64,000 nt of DNA from Rhizopus arrhizus. Lineage: Eukaryota > Mucoromycota > Mucoromycetes > Mucorales > Rhizopodaceae. The stretch covers positions 434,001 to 498,000 of the forward strand of contig JAKZZE010000019.1 in assembly GCA_024220505.1 (NCBI GenBank), given 5' to 3'. Positions within the stretch are counted from its first letter, which is position 1. Every line of letters begins with the position of its first letter. Of the stretch, positions 46,971 to 57,534 are shown in pieces. The notes below the pieces were generated by a model, which did not search any database, was not told where the DNA came from, and saw only the letters and a list, made by a program, of their open reading frames with translations. Made by a program: the position numbers and the translations under genes.

Positions 46971-48976
46971 ATGGATGTCATTAAAGCTATACAGCATTAT
47001 GCTGATAAAATAATTAATAATGTAACAGGAATGAAGGCACTCTTACTTGATACTGAAACTGTAAGCCCTCTTTTTATTTTTATACATATATACAAGCAGC
47101 TTACGTAATGAATAGACGTCTATTGTCTCACTTGTTACAACACAATCTAGCTTACTCACAAAAGAGTGTTACTTGATTGACAGAATTGATAATAGAAACA
47201 GAGACAAGATGAAGCATTTGAAATGTATTTGCTTCTTAAGACCGACGAGAGAAACATTGCAATACTTGATTGCAGAGTTAAGAGATCCTGCTTATGGCGA
47301 CTATTACTTATGTAACCATTCTATTTTTTTTTTTGTAAAAAAAAGACAACATTGACTTATAGAATGAAAAAGTCTTTAGCAATACAATTCGTAAAGCAGA
47401 TATTGAACGTCTTGCAGAAGTAGATGAACATGAAGTGATTCGAGAAGTTCAAGAGTATTTTGGAGACTATCTTGCCATCAATCCAGACCTATTTTCGTTT
47501 GGACAAGATCCACGTCAACTGTTTGGCACAAGTATTTCGACATGGCAACCTGATACACTCGAACAAACTGTCTCTCAGCTCTCAGCTGTCTTACTCAGTT
47601 TGAAAAAGAAACCTCTGATTCGATATCAAAGAGCCAGTGCCATGGCCAGGACCTTGGCTGAGGAACTTCAGCGAACGATACAGCAAGAGGGACAGTTGTT
47701 TGATTTTAAAAGACCTGATACACCACCCATTCTACTCATTTTAGATAGACGTAATGATCCTGTCACGCCCTTGCTAACTCAATGGACATATCAGGCAATG
47801 GTGCATGAATTGATTGGTATACATCATGGTCGAGTAGATATGTCTAATGTACCAGAGATAAAGCATGAATTAAAGGTATATAAAAATGACTACTTGTAGA
47901 AGAGGGGGGAAAGCTTATACTGTGTGTATAATCATAGGAAATTGTGCTGTCGCCAGATCAAGATCCTTTCTTTAAGAAATCCATGTATCTCAACTTGGGT
48001 GATCTAGGCGCTACTATCAAGCAATACGTGGACGAGTACCAGACAAAGACAAAATCTAACATGAATATTGAAACAATCGCAGACATGAAGCGATTTGTAG
48101 AAGAATATCCCGAGTTTAGAAAGTTATCCAGCAATGTATCTAAACACGTAGCCCTTGTGAGCGAACTAAGTCGTCGTGTGGCTCAGGATCATTTGTTGGA
48201 AATCAGTGAAGTAGAGCAAAGTTTGGCTTGTAATGGAAATCATGGTAGTGATTTGGAAAACGTACAAAGATTATTGGCCAATCCTCGGGTAGATGAGAAT
48301 GCCAAGTTACGATTGGGATTATTATATGCATTGAAATATGAGACAACGGGCGCTAGTAGAATTACGGCCATGGCGGATTCTTTAGACAGCGTTGGTGTGG
48401 ATGAAAGAAAAAGCACAGTAAGTTGTCACTGATACCCTTTTTTGAGATTACTAACAGGACTTTTGTGTAGTTGATTCCTTCATTGTTGCATTATGCTGGT
48501 GAAAATCAAAGACAAGGTGATTTGTTTTCAAATCAATCCTTGCTTTCAAGGGGTAAAAGTGCTTTAAAGGGATTAAAAGGAGTTGAAAACGTGTACACAC
48601 AACATACACCTTTCTTGGCTGATATTTTGGATTCATTAATTAAAGCCAGATTGAAAGAAGCAGATTACCCATTAATTAATGGAAACCTTCAAATACCACG
48701 AGAAAGGTTTGCTTAAGAGTGGTTTTTACAAGAACTATACTTACATATCTTTATGAGTAGACCTCAAGATATCATTGTATTTATTTGTGGAGGAGCGACG
48801 TTCGAAGAAGCAAGATACATTTCACAATTAAACGAATCTGCACCTGGTGTGAGAATTGTTTTAGGAGGAAATTGTGTTCATAACTCAAGAAGCTTCTTAG
48901 AACAAGTAGAGCAAGTAAACCGATTTATATTTTAATAAACTAAATAAAAAAATACAATATCTATTTTCAGATATAA
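46971..48976 (+). CDS. VPS45: VPS45, Sec1/Munc18-family vesicle fusion protein
   Basis: Seven exons (46971-47060, 47116-47311, 47373-47875, 47938-48417, 48471-48706, 48761-48914, 48971-48976) give about 554 residues. Family blocks are [62 protein letters not shown], and the C-terminal [19 protein letters not shown] and NSRSFLEQV. Vps45 binds syntaxin Tlg2/Pep12-type SNAREs and drives fusion of Golgi and endosome vesicles. At exon 3 the nearest acceptor (47361-47362) would bring a stop; using the AG at 47371-47372 gives the conserved YYLFFSNTI. Exon 5 ends in an unusual GTTTGC donor. The last exon would be only ATA TAA; reading on into intron 6 gives an alternative stop at 48935. Confidence 0.88.
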
Positions 48977-50134
48977 TAAGCAAACTCTCTTTTCTTTCCC
49001 TTCTCCTTCTTTGGAGTATCTGATTGATATAATGGAACCACTTGCATTTATACAATTGGGATGCCGTAGAAAAGTAAGCTTTTTTTATTAAATAAAAACT
49101 GCTACTTTATGAAGAAGCTTTTGTTTTCAATTCATAATTATTTTGTTACTTTGTAAAAAGCTTTTATTTATAATGACGACTGTTAAATATGTAGCTTATA
49201 GAAAGAAATGAACGTTATAGCACTTTGTTGTGAAAAGGTTGAATAATAAATGTACTTACTTAAATTTTACTAAAATGGTTTTTTGAATTACTAAATATTC
49301 ATCCAAAAGCTATCTTTAACATTGCTGAGGAAATGTTATCCAACATTAATTGTGAGCATTGGGCAATAAACTGTTGCTTGATGGCAAAAATATTTGAATT
49401 TGCTTGTGGCACTAATTGTTTTATATTTTTCATTAAATCTTCTTGATAGGGACTGAAGAATGGGAGTATATTATTACTCAAAGATTACATATGTGCGCAA
49501 GAGATCATCGCAAATATGATTACAGCAAAAGAAGCCACATCTGGATTCCTGCGAGTGGTTTGAAGTGAAAGCACAAGTTGAAAAAAGAAGTTACTTTTAT
49601 AGCTAAAAGTCTTTTCAGACTGTTATCAATTTACTCGTATTTGTTCACCTCAAGGTGAAATTTACATTCAGGTGCTCAAAATAAAATTTGATCCTCTGTG
49701 TTATACTATGTATTTTCTTTAAAAAAAGCACATATTTCACAACAATTATTCTCTGATCTGGTTTCCTTCTCTTAACCCATATAATACTTGTTATTTTTAG
49801 CTTCCATAGTAAAGCAGCCGCGCTAGATATAACAGGTGGACCTAGTAGGCCGAGTAAGAGCGTATGCAATGGGTTGATATCACTGAATGCATATGTTGAA
49901 ACGACAGTAATAATGATGTTGACAATGACTTAGTTCAATAGAAGTTAAGTCTCACAGTGTCTGTATCAGTAAAACTACAGTATCACGAACCGGCTAAATC
50001 AACTTTTATTTTCTGGCTAATTTTAGCTCTTACAACAAGAAATCCCTTTTTTAATTCCTGCCAATTTTTTTGCAAGTTCAGCAAATAATTTCTTGGAGAA
50101 GTGTCCACCCTTCTCCTTTTTTTTTTTTTAATAA
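48977..50134. other. 1.2-kb spacer with exon-like fragments
   Basis: Two pieces look coding on the + strand: about 49004-49074, reading LEYLIDIMEPLAFIQLG before a GTAAGC donor, and about 49450-49566, reading TEEWEYIITQRLHMCARDHR and ending at a TGA. They do not join into a recognisable protein. The last 40 bases form the MAPKKK leader with a poly(T) run. Confidence 0.35.
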
Positions 50135-52856
50135 ATGTCAATTCCATCTTCACCTTCTTCAGCAAGACAACTAAAACACTCACCTACTTCTCCTTCTTAT
50201 CCAGAATTTCAGTACAAAAGAAATTTACTCGATGAAGTCAAAAACTGGTCTGAAAACAAAGTATCAGAATGGTTATCAAGTCAATCACTAAGTCGATATG
50301 GCTCAAAATTTATCGGTAAACGGTAAAAAGGAGTTTAACCAACACAGCAACAATAATACGTTTGTATAGAGCATAATATATCAGGTTCAATATTACTTGA
50401 TTTAGACTATGAGTCTTTAAAAGCAATGGAGATCAAAACAGTGGGAGAAAGAGTTCGATTAGCAGCAGCCATTAAAGCCTTAAGACAAGAATGTTATCTT
50501 GCTGCTTCACTAGCCGCAAGAACACCTACAAGAGTAAAGATGCATACACACAAAAAATAGTGTTATTCAATTTCTATTTTCTACATAGCCCTTGATATTG
50601 ACACCAGAGAGTACTGAACAACAAAGTAAACATTCAAAGTCTTCAGAGACTAAAGGTCTTTTAAAGCGATCGAATTCCTTAAGATTTTTGGGAAGATCTG
50701 ATTCAAAGAAATCACAAAAGAGCACATTCTCTAATGCACCTGTGGTCGCTAATAGCGTGCAATCACTACCCATGGATCCTAATTTGCCTTCAAGCCCAAA
50801 GCAAATACAAAAAGTATACATAAAATTTAAGTAGATGCTCATATACTCACCGATAATTAGCGAAATTCTTTAGAAGGAGGGATTATGTCGATGGAAAAAG
50901 TCAAGCAAACTTGTGTCAAAGTATTCGGAGAGGACGGACAGACACGCATAGTCAATGTACACAATGCAAATGATTCCAAGGTGATTATGACCAAGGTGCT
51001 TCATAAATTTGGTATTGACGAATCCAACGCAAATCATTTCTGTATCTTTGTTGGTTCCAGTACGAATGGAGAAGCACGAGCCTTGTCTGATCAAGAGTTG
51101 GTTGATATCTGCCGATCCACTGATCGACCCGAAAAGGAACGACTGATCTTGCGAAAGAGACACATGTACCCGACCCATGAAGAATTTAAGCGAAAAGGAA
51201 CCGTCAATCGAAGACAACAGCCAATCGAACTATCGTCCTACAGTAGCACAGACTCGATATTAGATAGTAGCATCAGCAGCAACTCAAAGACACGTCGACA
51301 ATTCTTTGGTGAACGACCTCCCTCCGAAATGATCTCCTCCAACCTACAATCCTTTTTTCCTAATCATAATCGAGAGATACTTGAGACGGCTGGGATCAAG
51401 GCACAGCGATTATCGACCATTCGTCGATATTCCTCACTGGGTCGGACAGAGCCAAGAATCAATCGAAACAGCGTCTTGCCTGAACTTGTTTCCGTTTTGG
51501 GTGTGGATCTTGACAAGTTTTTGGAGGAAGAAGATGAAGAACAGGAAAATGCGATTACAAATGATTCATTTCCTACTGCTGTGGAGCAGCAGCAAGCGCG
51601 GACATCTAGTTTACATCTTCCTCCACCAAAAGAAACGCCACCTATCATTGTAGTAGAGGACAATATAGAAGAAGAGGTAGCAGAGGATAAGGTAGAAGAA
51701 GAGGTAGTAGCCTCCAAAGAACCTTCTACGGCAACTACTAGTACGAGCATCAGTAGCAAAATTTTAAAGTCTTTACCAGACACTTGGATGAAGGGATCAC
51801 TCATCGGTCGTGGTACATTTGGTGATGTCTATCTTGGATTGAACCCACTCAGTGGTGAACTGATGGCCGTCAAACAAGTCGAGTTGCCCGTTGAAAACTC
51901 TGCCACAGAGGAACGCAAACGATCAATGGTCGAAGCGTTACACAGGGAGATTGAGTTACTAAAGGAATTAGAGCATGAAAACATTGTGCAGTACCTTGGA
52001 TCAAAGACAGATGAATCATACTTTAGTATCTTTTTAGAATACGTCCCTGGAGGATCAGTGGCAGGGCTATTGGCAAGTTATGGCGCATTCCAAGAGCCAT
52101 TGGTGGAAAGCTTTGTGAGACAGATATTGAAAGGGTTGAATTATTTACATAATAAAGATATTGTTCATCGTGATATTAAAGGTGCCAATGTATTAGGTAA
52201 TAGATTATACAACGATTTAAATACAAACTTATTTACTCTTTTTTTGTTTTCTCTTGCTTTTTTTGCTTTTTCTTCTAGTGGATAATAAAGGTGGTGTTAA
52301 AATCACAGATTTTGGTATTTCAAAAAAGGTGGAAGAAGGTAAGTACAAAAATAAATGGGAATGAAAGTAAGTAACTGATAAAGCTGTAGACATCATCTTA
52401 CATCGACGATCCACATCGGCGGCACACAGACCTAGTTTACAAGGATCGATTTATTGGATGGCGCCCGAGGTAGTGAAGCAAACGCATTATACACGTAAAG
52501 CAGATATTTGGTCACTGGGCTGCATGGTCGTGGAAATGTTGACTGGAGATCATCCTTTCCCTGAATATTCACAGATGCAAGCTATATTTCAGGTTAATAG
52601 TTCATTATTATTTTATGAATAAGAAAATGCTGAAGCCTTGTATAGATTGGTAGTTATACAGCGCCCAATATACCTTCAAGTTTAAGTGAAGACGCACAAG
52701 ACTTTCTAAGGTGCACCTTTAAACTGTAGGTTTTATATGGTACTTTGTATATCAAGTATTAATTCTTCATGTAGAAACCACGAAGAAAGGCCTTCTGCAG
52801 ACGAACTATTGAAACACCCATTTTTAAAAGAAATATCGGATCATGATGAAGCATAA
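50135..52856 (+). CDS. STE11: STE11/Byr2-like MAP kinase kinase kinase with SAM and RA domains
   Basis: Eight exons (50135-50315, 50370-50533, 50589-50813, 50861-52196, 52279-52338, 52390-52592, 52646-52710, 52775-52856) give 771 residues. Order of domains: SAM about 28-105 (KVSEWLSSQSLSRY, IKTVGERVRLAAAIKAL), a Ser/Lys-rich linker, a Ras-association domain about 205-290 (KVFGEDGQTRIVNV), an acidic linker and a kinase domain about 497-765. Kinase motifs: GRGTFGDVYLG, AVKQVEL, HRDIKGANVL, DFGISKK, GSIYWMAPE. This is the fungal MAPKKK of mating, filamentation and osmotic pathways, held by a Ste50-like SAM partner in yeast and acting on a Ste7/Pbs2-type MAPKK. Splicing is frame-consistent throughout. 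Confidence 0.93.
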
Positions 52857-53013
52857 ATATGGCTCATTCTTTCCCTCCCCCTTCTTCTTTGTATGTTGAG
52901 ATGTGATAAAATAAAATAATGAAACCAAGAAAACGGATTTTTCTTGATAAATGTTTGAAATTTATCCTTCTTTTTTTTTTTTTTTTTCTTGTGCTGCCCT
53001 TTTCTTTTTCACA

Positions 53014-54034
53014 ATGAATAAAGACAATCATACCGGACAAGATTCAATCAATCGCTTTCATTTTGAAAACTTCAAATCGTCCATCACTATTTCTTCAAAA
53101 GCTTCTGAATCATCAAGTAGCAGTATTTCAGAATCAAGCCACACATCTGGCGCTTCTGATATTGTTGCACATCATTCTGAAGATACTCAATCAGTTTATT
53201 CTTATAGTACCTCATGTAAAATAGATGCAAAACAACAAGAAACTATTTAAATGCTTATTATATGCAGGTACTTCGCTTCCTAGTTCGTCCAAGCACTTTT
53301 ACAGTATTGTTCCTCTTGCTATCGATAAAGATATTCAAGTGAATGATATATTTGAAGCACAAAATGAATTGATCAAGCCATTTGAGTTATCCACTAGGAA
53401 GAATGCAAGTCTAATGAATTGCATGCACTTTATTTTAACATGTAAATTGTAGGAAATCATGCTTTGTGGCATGACTACGGATGAACTTCAAACAAGTATT
53501 ATTGAAATTTGGTGCAAATCTCAATTGCACGATGTAAAGCGAAGATTAATGCACACTGCTTGGTATAATTGGGTCATGTTGGATATCGCAAGAAGGTTAC
53601 AGCAGCTCTATCAACGAACCTATGGAAATAGCTTGGTTAAAGATACTGTTTCTGAAATATCAAAAAGATTATTTTGTAAGTAAATTATTTCTACTTGATC
53701 AAAATGTGATAATTTACTGGGCGCAGATAATGAAATAGGCAAGCTATCGTTTGAAGGTAAACGCTTCTGTGATCACCCATTGTTTACTACAAGAGGACGT
53801 GTAAGACTATTGCGTTTGGCCAACAAGTTTGGTGATGCTGTGTGCGCATTATCAGAATTCGTTGATTTTATGCAACTTATGAAAATGGCAGATGAAGAAT
53901 TCTGTGAATTTTATGGAGAGTTATTGGAAAACAAGTGGGCTATCAGTGATAGAATGAGACTTGCTGCTAGTTTCTTTAATTCGAAGAGCCCTTTAGGCCC
54001 TTTTACTAGTGTTAATCCAATGACTTTATCTTGA
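53014..54034 (+). CDS. Unrecognised 289-aa protein; one GC-AG intron
   Basis: Exons 53014-53215, 53268-53404, 53453-53675 and 53727-54034 give 289 residues. The first 70 are Ser/Thr-rich and likely disordered. The rest is helix-rich, with segments such as MTTDELQTSIIEIWCKSQLH, RRLQQLYQRTYGN and VRLLRLANKFGDAVCAL. No signal peptide, membrane span or known motif is visible. Intron 2 starts with GCAAGT rather than GT and ends in TTGTAG; no GT donor nearby gives an open frame, so it appears to be a GC-AG intron. An upstream ATG at 52951 is in frame, but the added part is a Phe run from a poly(T) leader. It lies 157 bp after the MAPKKK gene. No function is proposed. Confidence 0.7.
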
Positions 54035-54300
54035 GACTAAATACTTGTGAATAAATAATCTTTGTATCTTCAGTTCTAATAAGATCAATGTTCATAAAAA
54101 ACGGCTCCCTCTGTAACCTTTCATCTGTTCGCTTGCATTATACTCACCACAAACAATTGGGTGGCGCAAAAATAGTTTAATCACCGCAACTTTTTTCTTT
54201 TTTGGAAAGTTGACCAAAAATTAAAATCGAAAATTTTTTTTGGATTATATTTTTTTTTCCTTCTCTTCTTTTGATCTCACGATTAGATTACATATAAACA

Positions 54301-56388
54301 ATGGGTCAATATAAAAAGGAAAAGCAAAGAGTCAACAGAGACAAAGCAGGTGGAGATGATCGTGCAAAGAACTTGCGAGTTAAGGGTGAGAACTTTTACA
54401 GAGATGCCAAAAAGATCAAGTACATCAACATGTTGAAGGGTGGTAAGGCCATTCGTGATTCTCAAGGCAGAGTTGTCAAGGCAGCCGATTTCCAAAGTAC
54501 AGAAGTAAAGACAGCCAGAGTTGCTCCCAACAGAAAGTGGTTTGGTAAAAGAATAAAAGGAATAAAGAAAAAAATTTAGTGTATTGACATGCTTTGAAGG
54601 TAATACTAGAGTGATTGGTCAAAAGGCATTAGAACAATTTAGAGAAAATCTTGGTGCAAAAGTCAACGATCCTTATCAAGTATTGTTGAAACAAAACAAA
54701 TTACCCATGTCTCTTTTACAAGATTCAACTAAACACACTCGCATGCATATCCTTGATACTGACTCATTTGGTAACACATTTGGTTCTAAAGCACAAAGGA
54801 AGAAGCCCAAATTGGAAATTGGATCGATGGAAGACTTGATGTCTAGAATAGAGGATACGCATGGTAAAACCAAATCAAAATAGAAAGAGGTTGTATGGAT
54901 TTTAACGTATCTATGATAGAGAGCTACAAGGTTGATAAGGATTCCAGTTTGTTGGCCAACAAAGAGTCTGATTACAGTGATGCCGCTCGTGCCTGGTATC
55001 TTCAAGCCGGTCAATCCAAGCGTATTTGGAACGAGTTGTACAAGGTGATTGACTCTTCAGATATCATCATTCATGTCCTTGACGCTCGTGATCCCATTGG
55101 TACTCGTTGTCGCAATGTGGAAAACTTTATCAGAAAGGAGAAGCCACACAAGCAACTGATCTTTGTCCTCAACAAGTGTGATCTTGTTCCTACCTGGGTC
55201 ACTGCCCGTTGGGTTTCCCATCTTTCCCAATCTGCACCTACCTTAGCTTTCCACGCCTCAATCAATAACTCCTTTGGTAAAGGTTCACTCATCCAACTCT
55301 TGCGTCAATTCTCTACTCTTCATAGCGATAGAAAGCAAATTTCAGTTGGTTTCATTGGTTACCCTAACACTGGAAAATCATCCATCATCAACACATTGAA
55401 GGCCAAGAAGGTCTGTTCAGTAGCACCTATTCCTGGTGAGACAAAGGTTTGGCAATACATTACCTTGATGAAACGCATTTATTTGATTGATTGTCCTGGT
55501 GTTGTACCTCCTAATGTGGATGACAATGAAGTTGACATCATTCTCAAAGGATCCGTTCGTGCTGAAAAGATGGCTGCTCCTGAAGACACTATTCCTACTA
55601 TTCTCGAACGTGTGAGACATGAATACCTCAAACGAACCTACGGTCTTCAAGGATGGGAAAATGCTACTGATTTCCTTGAGCAAATTGCTAAAAAGACGGG
55701 TAAACTGCTCAAGAAGGGTGAACCCGATATTCACAATGTGTCTATCATGGTACTTCACGACTGGCTTCGTGGTCGAATTCCTTTTTATACACCTCCTCCT
55801 GAATCTGTTGAACCCCTGACAGAGGAGCAAGAGGAAAAGAAGAAACGTAAGCTTGGTGTGGATCAATTTTTCGGAAAGATCCAGGTATCTGCTGAATATA
55901 TGGAGGATGACTTGGCCAATAATGCTCAATTAATCGAGGAAGAGCGTGCCAAGGAAAAGGCAAAGAAGGAAGAAGAGGCTGACAAGAAGACAAAGAAATC
56001 GACTACTAAGGAAACAACAGATTGGGATGAAGTCTTTGAAGATGTTGTTGGTGAGGAAGGTCCTACTGTTAAAGCTCCTGTTATTGAAGGTGAAGAAGAC
56101 GATGAAGGAATTGATAGTGAACTTGAATTGAGTGGTGATGAAGGGGCAGAAAATGAAGAAGAAGAAGAAGAAGAAGAAGAAGAAGAGCAACCTGCCAAGA
56201 AGGTGAAGGTCAACAATAATGAAAGTGAAGCTGCTCCCAAGAAAGCAAAGGTGGGTCAGCACTATTATGAAACTGCCAATGTAAAGAACAAAAACAGAAA
56301 TAAGGTCAAGCCCGACGATGATAAAAAGAAAGTACTTCATTCCCGCCTTAAGGGTTCAGCTGTTGCTGGTAAACGCAAGAGAAATTAA
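54301..56388 (+). CDS. NOG2: NOG2/NUG2 nucleolar GTPase (60S ribosome assembly)
   Basis: Exons 54301-54544, 54600-54863 and 54920-56388 give 658 residues. The GTPase is circularly permuted: G4 (NKCD, about 254-257) comes before G1 (GYPNTGKSS, about 316-324) and G3 (DCPG, about 360-363). The N terminus has the NOG2 hallmark [15 protein letters not shown] and conserved [14 protein letters not shown] and VAPNRKWFG blocks. The C-terminal third is charged, with about a dozen Glu in a row near 56155-56187 and Lys-rich nucleolar signals. Nog2 acts late on pre-60S particles before export. The second intron (56 bp) contains an in-frame ATG, so a simple open-frame search would split the gene. Confidence 0.93.
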
Positions 56389-56830
56389 GCAAAACCTATT
56401 TTGTATTTTTAGATCATATTTTTTATTATTTGCATCAAATAAATCGCCTATTCGTATTGTATAGTATTTCCTTTTTTTTAAACTGTTTTTTGTAAATAAT
56501 TTATAAACTATAAGAATCACACGTCTGAAAGCGGTATGAACCGAAAGAAGCAGTGTATACAATAGACATGTAAGGCAAGGTCAAGTTTGTCCTTTTAAAA
56601 GTGGCAAACTGTGACATGGTACTAGTGACCAGTTGGTTATCAATGGAAGGATATCTGTCAGTAGCAACCGAGGGAAGACAGGAACTGAAAGTATTGGATA
56701 TGAAAACCACCTTTCGATTGTATGTCCGACTCGATGACGTCGAATTTTGTATTTGATAGAGCGACTTGAAAAAAAATGAACGAGCTGTCTCTCCCCCAAG
56801 GGTCTATTTTTTTCTTCATCAAATCTTACA
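56389..56830. other. 442-bp intergenic region
   Basis: 3' end of NOG2 (AT-rich, AATAAA-like near 56438) and promoter of the complex I subunit gene, with a CRE-like TGACGTCG near 56735. No other gene. Confidence 0.5.
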
Positions 56831-57236
56831 ATGTCTGTATTGAAATCACAATTAAAGGGACTTAAAGAACTTCGTCTTCACTTTTGTCAAACTTCACCTG
56901 CCAGCAGTGGACTTCGGTAAAGGAGAGAGAATACAGGCACACATATTTTCGAATGATTAAACGTTGATTGTATAGCGACTTTGTTGCAAAGAATTATCTT
57001 AGCATTAAACAAGCCAATCCCGAACTTCCTATTTTAGTTCGTGAAGCTAGTGGCGTCGAAGCCCGTGCTTTTGCTCGTTTCGGTAAAATAAGAAAAAATA
57101 ATGAATAGCTTTTGAGCATGTGTTGATGTATCTTTTTTGGTTATTAGACAAAGGTCTTGAACGTAAAGTTATTCTTCAAAATGCTTCAGCTCAAGATATC
57201 GAAAAGACTTTAGAACAATTGGTTAAATCTGCTTAA
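56831..57236 (+). CDS. NDUFA2-type mitochondrial complex I subunit (B8)
   Basis: Exons 56831-56916, 56976-57082 and 57148-57236 give 93 residues, the usual size of NDUFA2 and the Neurospora 10.5-kDa subunit. The sequence has LKELRLHFCQTSPASSGLRD, FVAKNYLSIKQANPELPILVRE, VEARAFARFDKGLERKV and a C-terminal helix. This is the thioredoxin-like accessory subunit on the matrix arm of NADH:ubiquinone oxidoreductase. No long presequence is needed in this family. The gene is short and its exons are too small to be seen as single open frames. Confidence 0.9.
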
Positions 57237-57534
57237 ATTAATTTACCAATTTGTCTTTGTTAATTTAACCTCAACTACAATAAACAGGAGAATAAAAAAA
57301 TGTGCATAAAGAAATACAGATTGTCAAAAAGGAGAAAAGAAAAGAAAAAAAATAAAAAAAAAGAGGGATAGACAAACTTGATTTGTAAGTGCCACACCTA
57401 AAGAATAACAAGAGAAGAGAAAGAGATTGATGGTTATTGTCTAATGTGGCTTATAATCTCGTAATTTTTTATCTATTGGAGCCCCTTTCAAATTTCCCTT
57501 TTTCTCTTTTTTTTTGTAGAATATACAAAAGGTT
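57237..57534. other. Intergenic region with A-rich stretch
   Basis: A 298-bp spacer with an A-rich stretch near 57336-57362 and a poly(T) leader just before the methionyl-tRNA synthetase start. No other gene. Confidence 0.5.

Noticed and set aside
54881..54897. Apparent stop and new ATG in NOG2, suggesting two genes
   Set aside because: A 56-bp GT-AG intron (54864-54919) restores one continuous NOG2 protein with the expected GQSKRIW block.
55417..56340. Several long minus-strand frames opposite NOG2
   Set aside because: They mirror the GAA/GAG-rich acidic repeat and GTPase codons; the Phe/Ser-rich products are artefacts.
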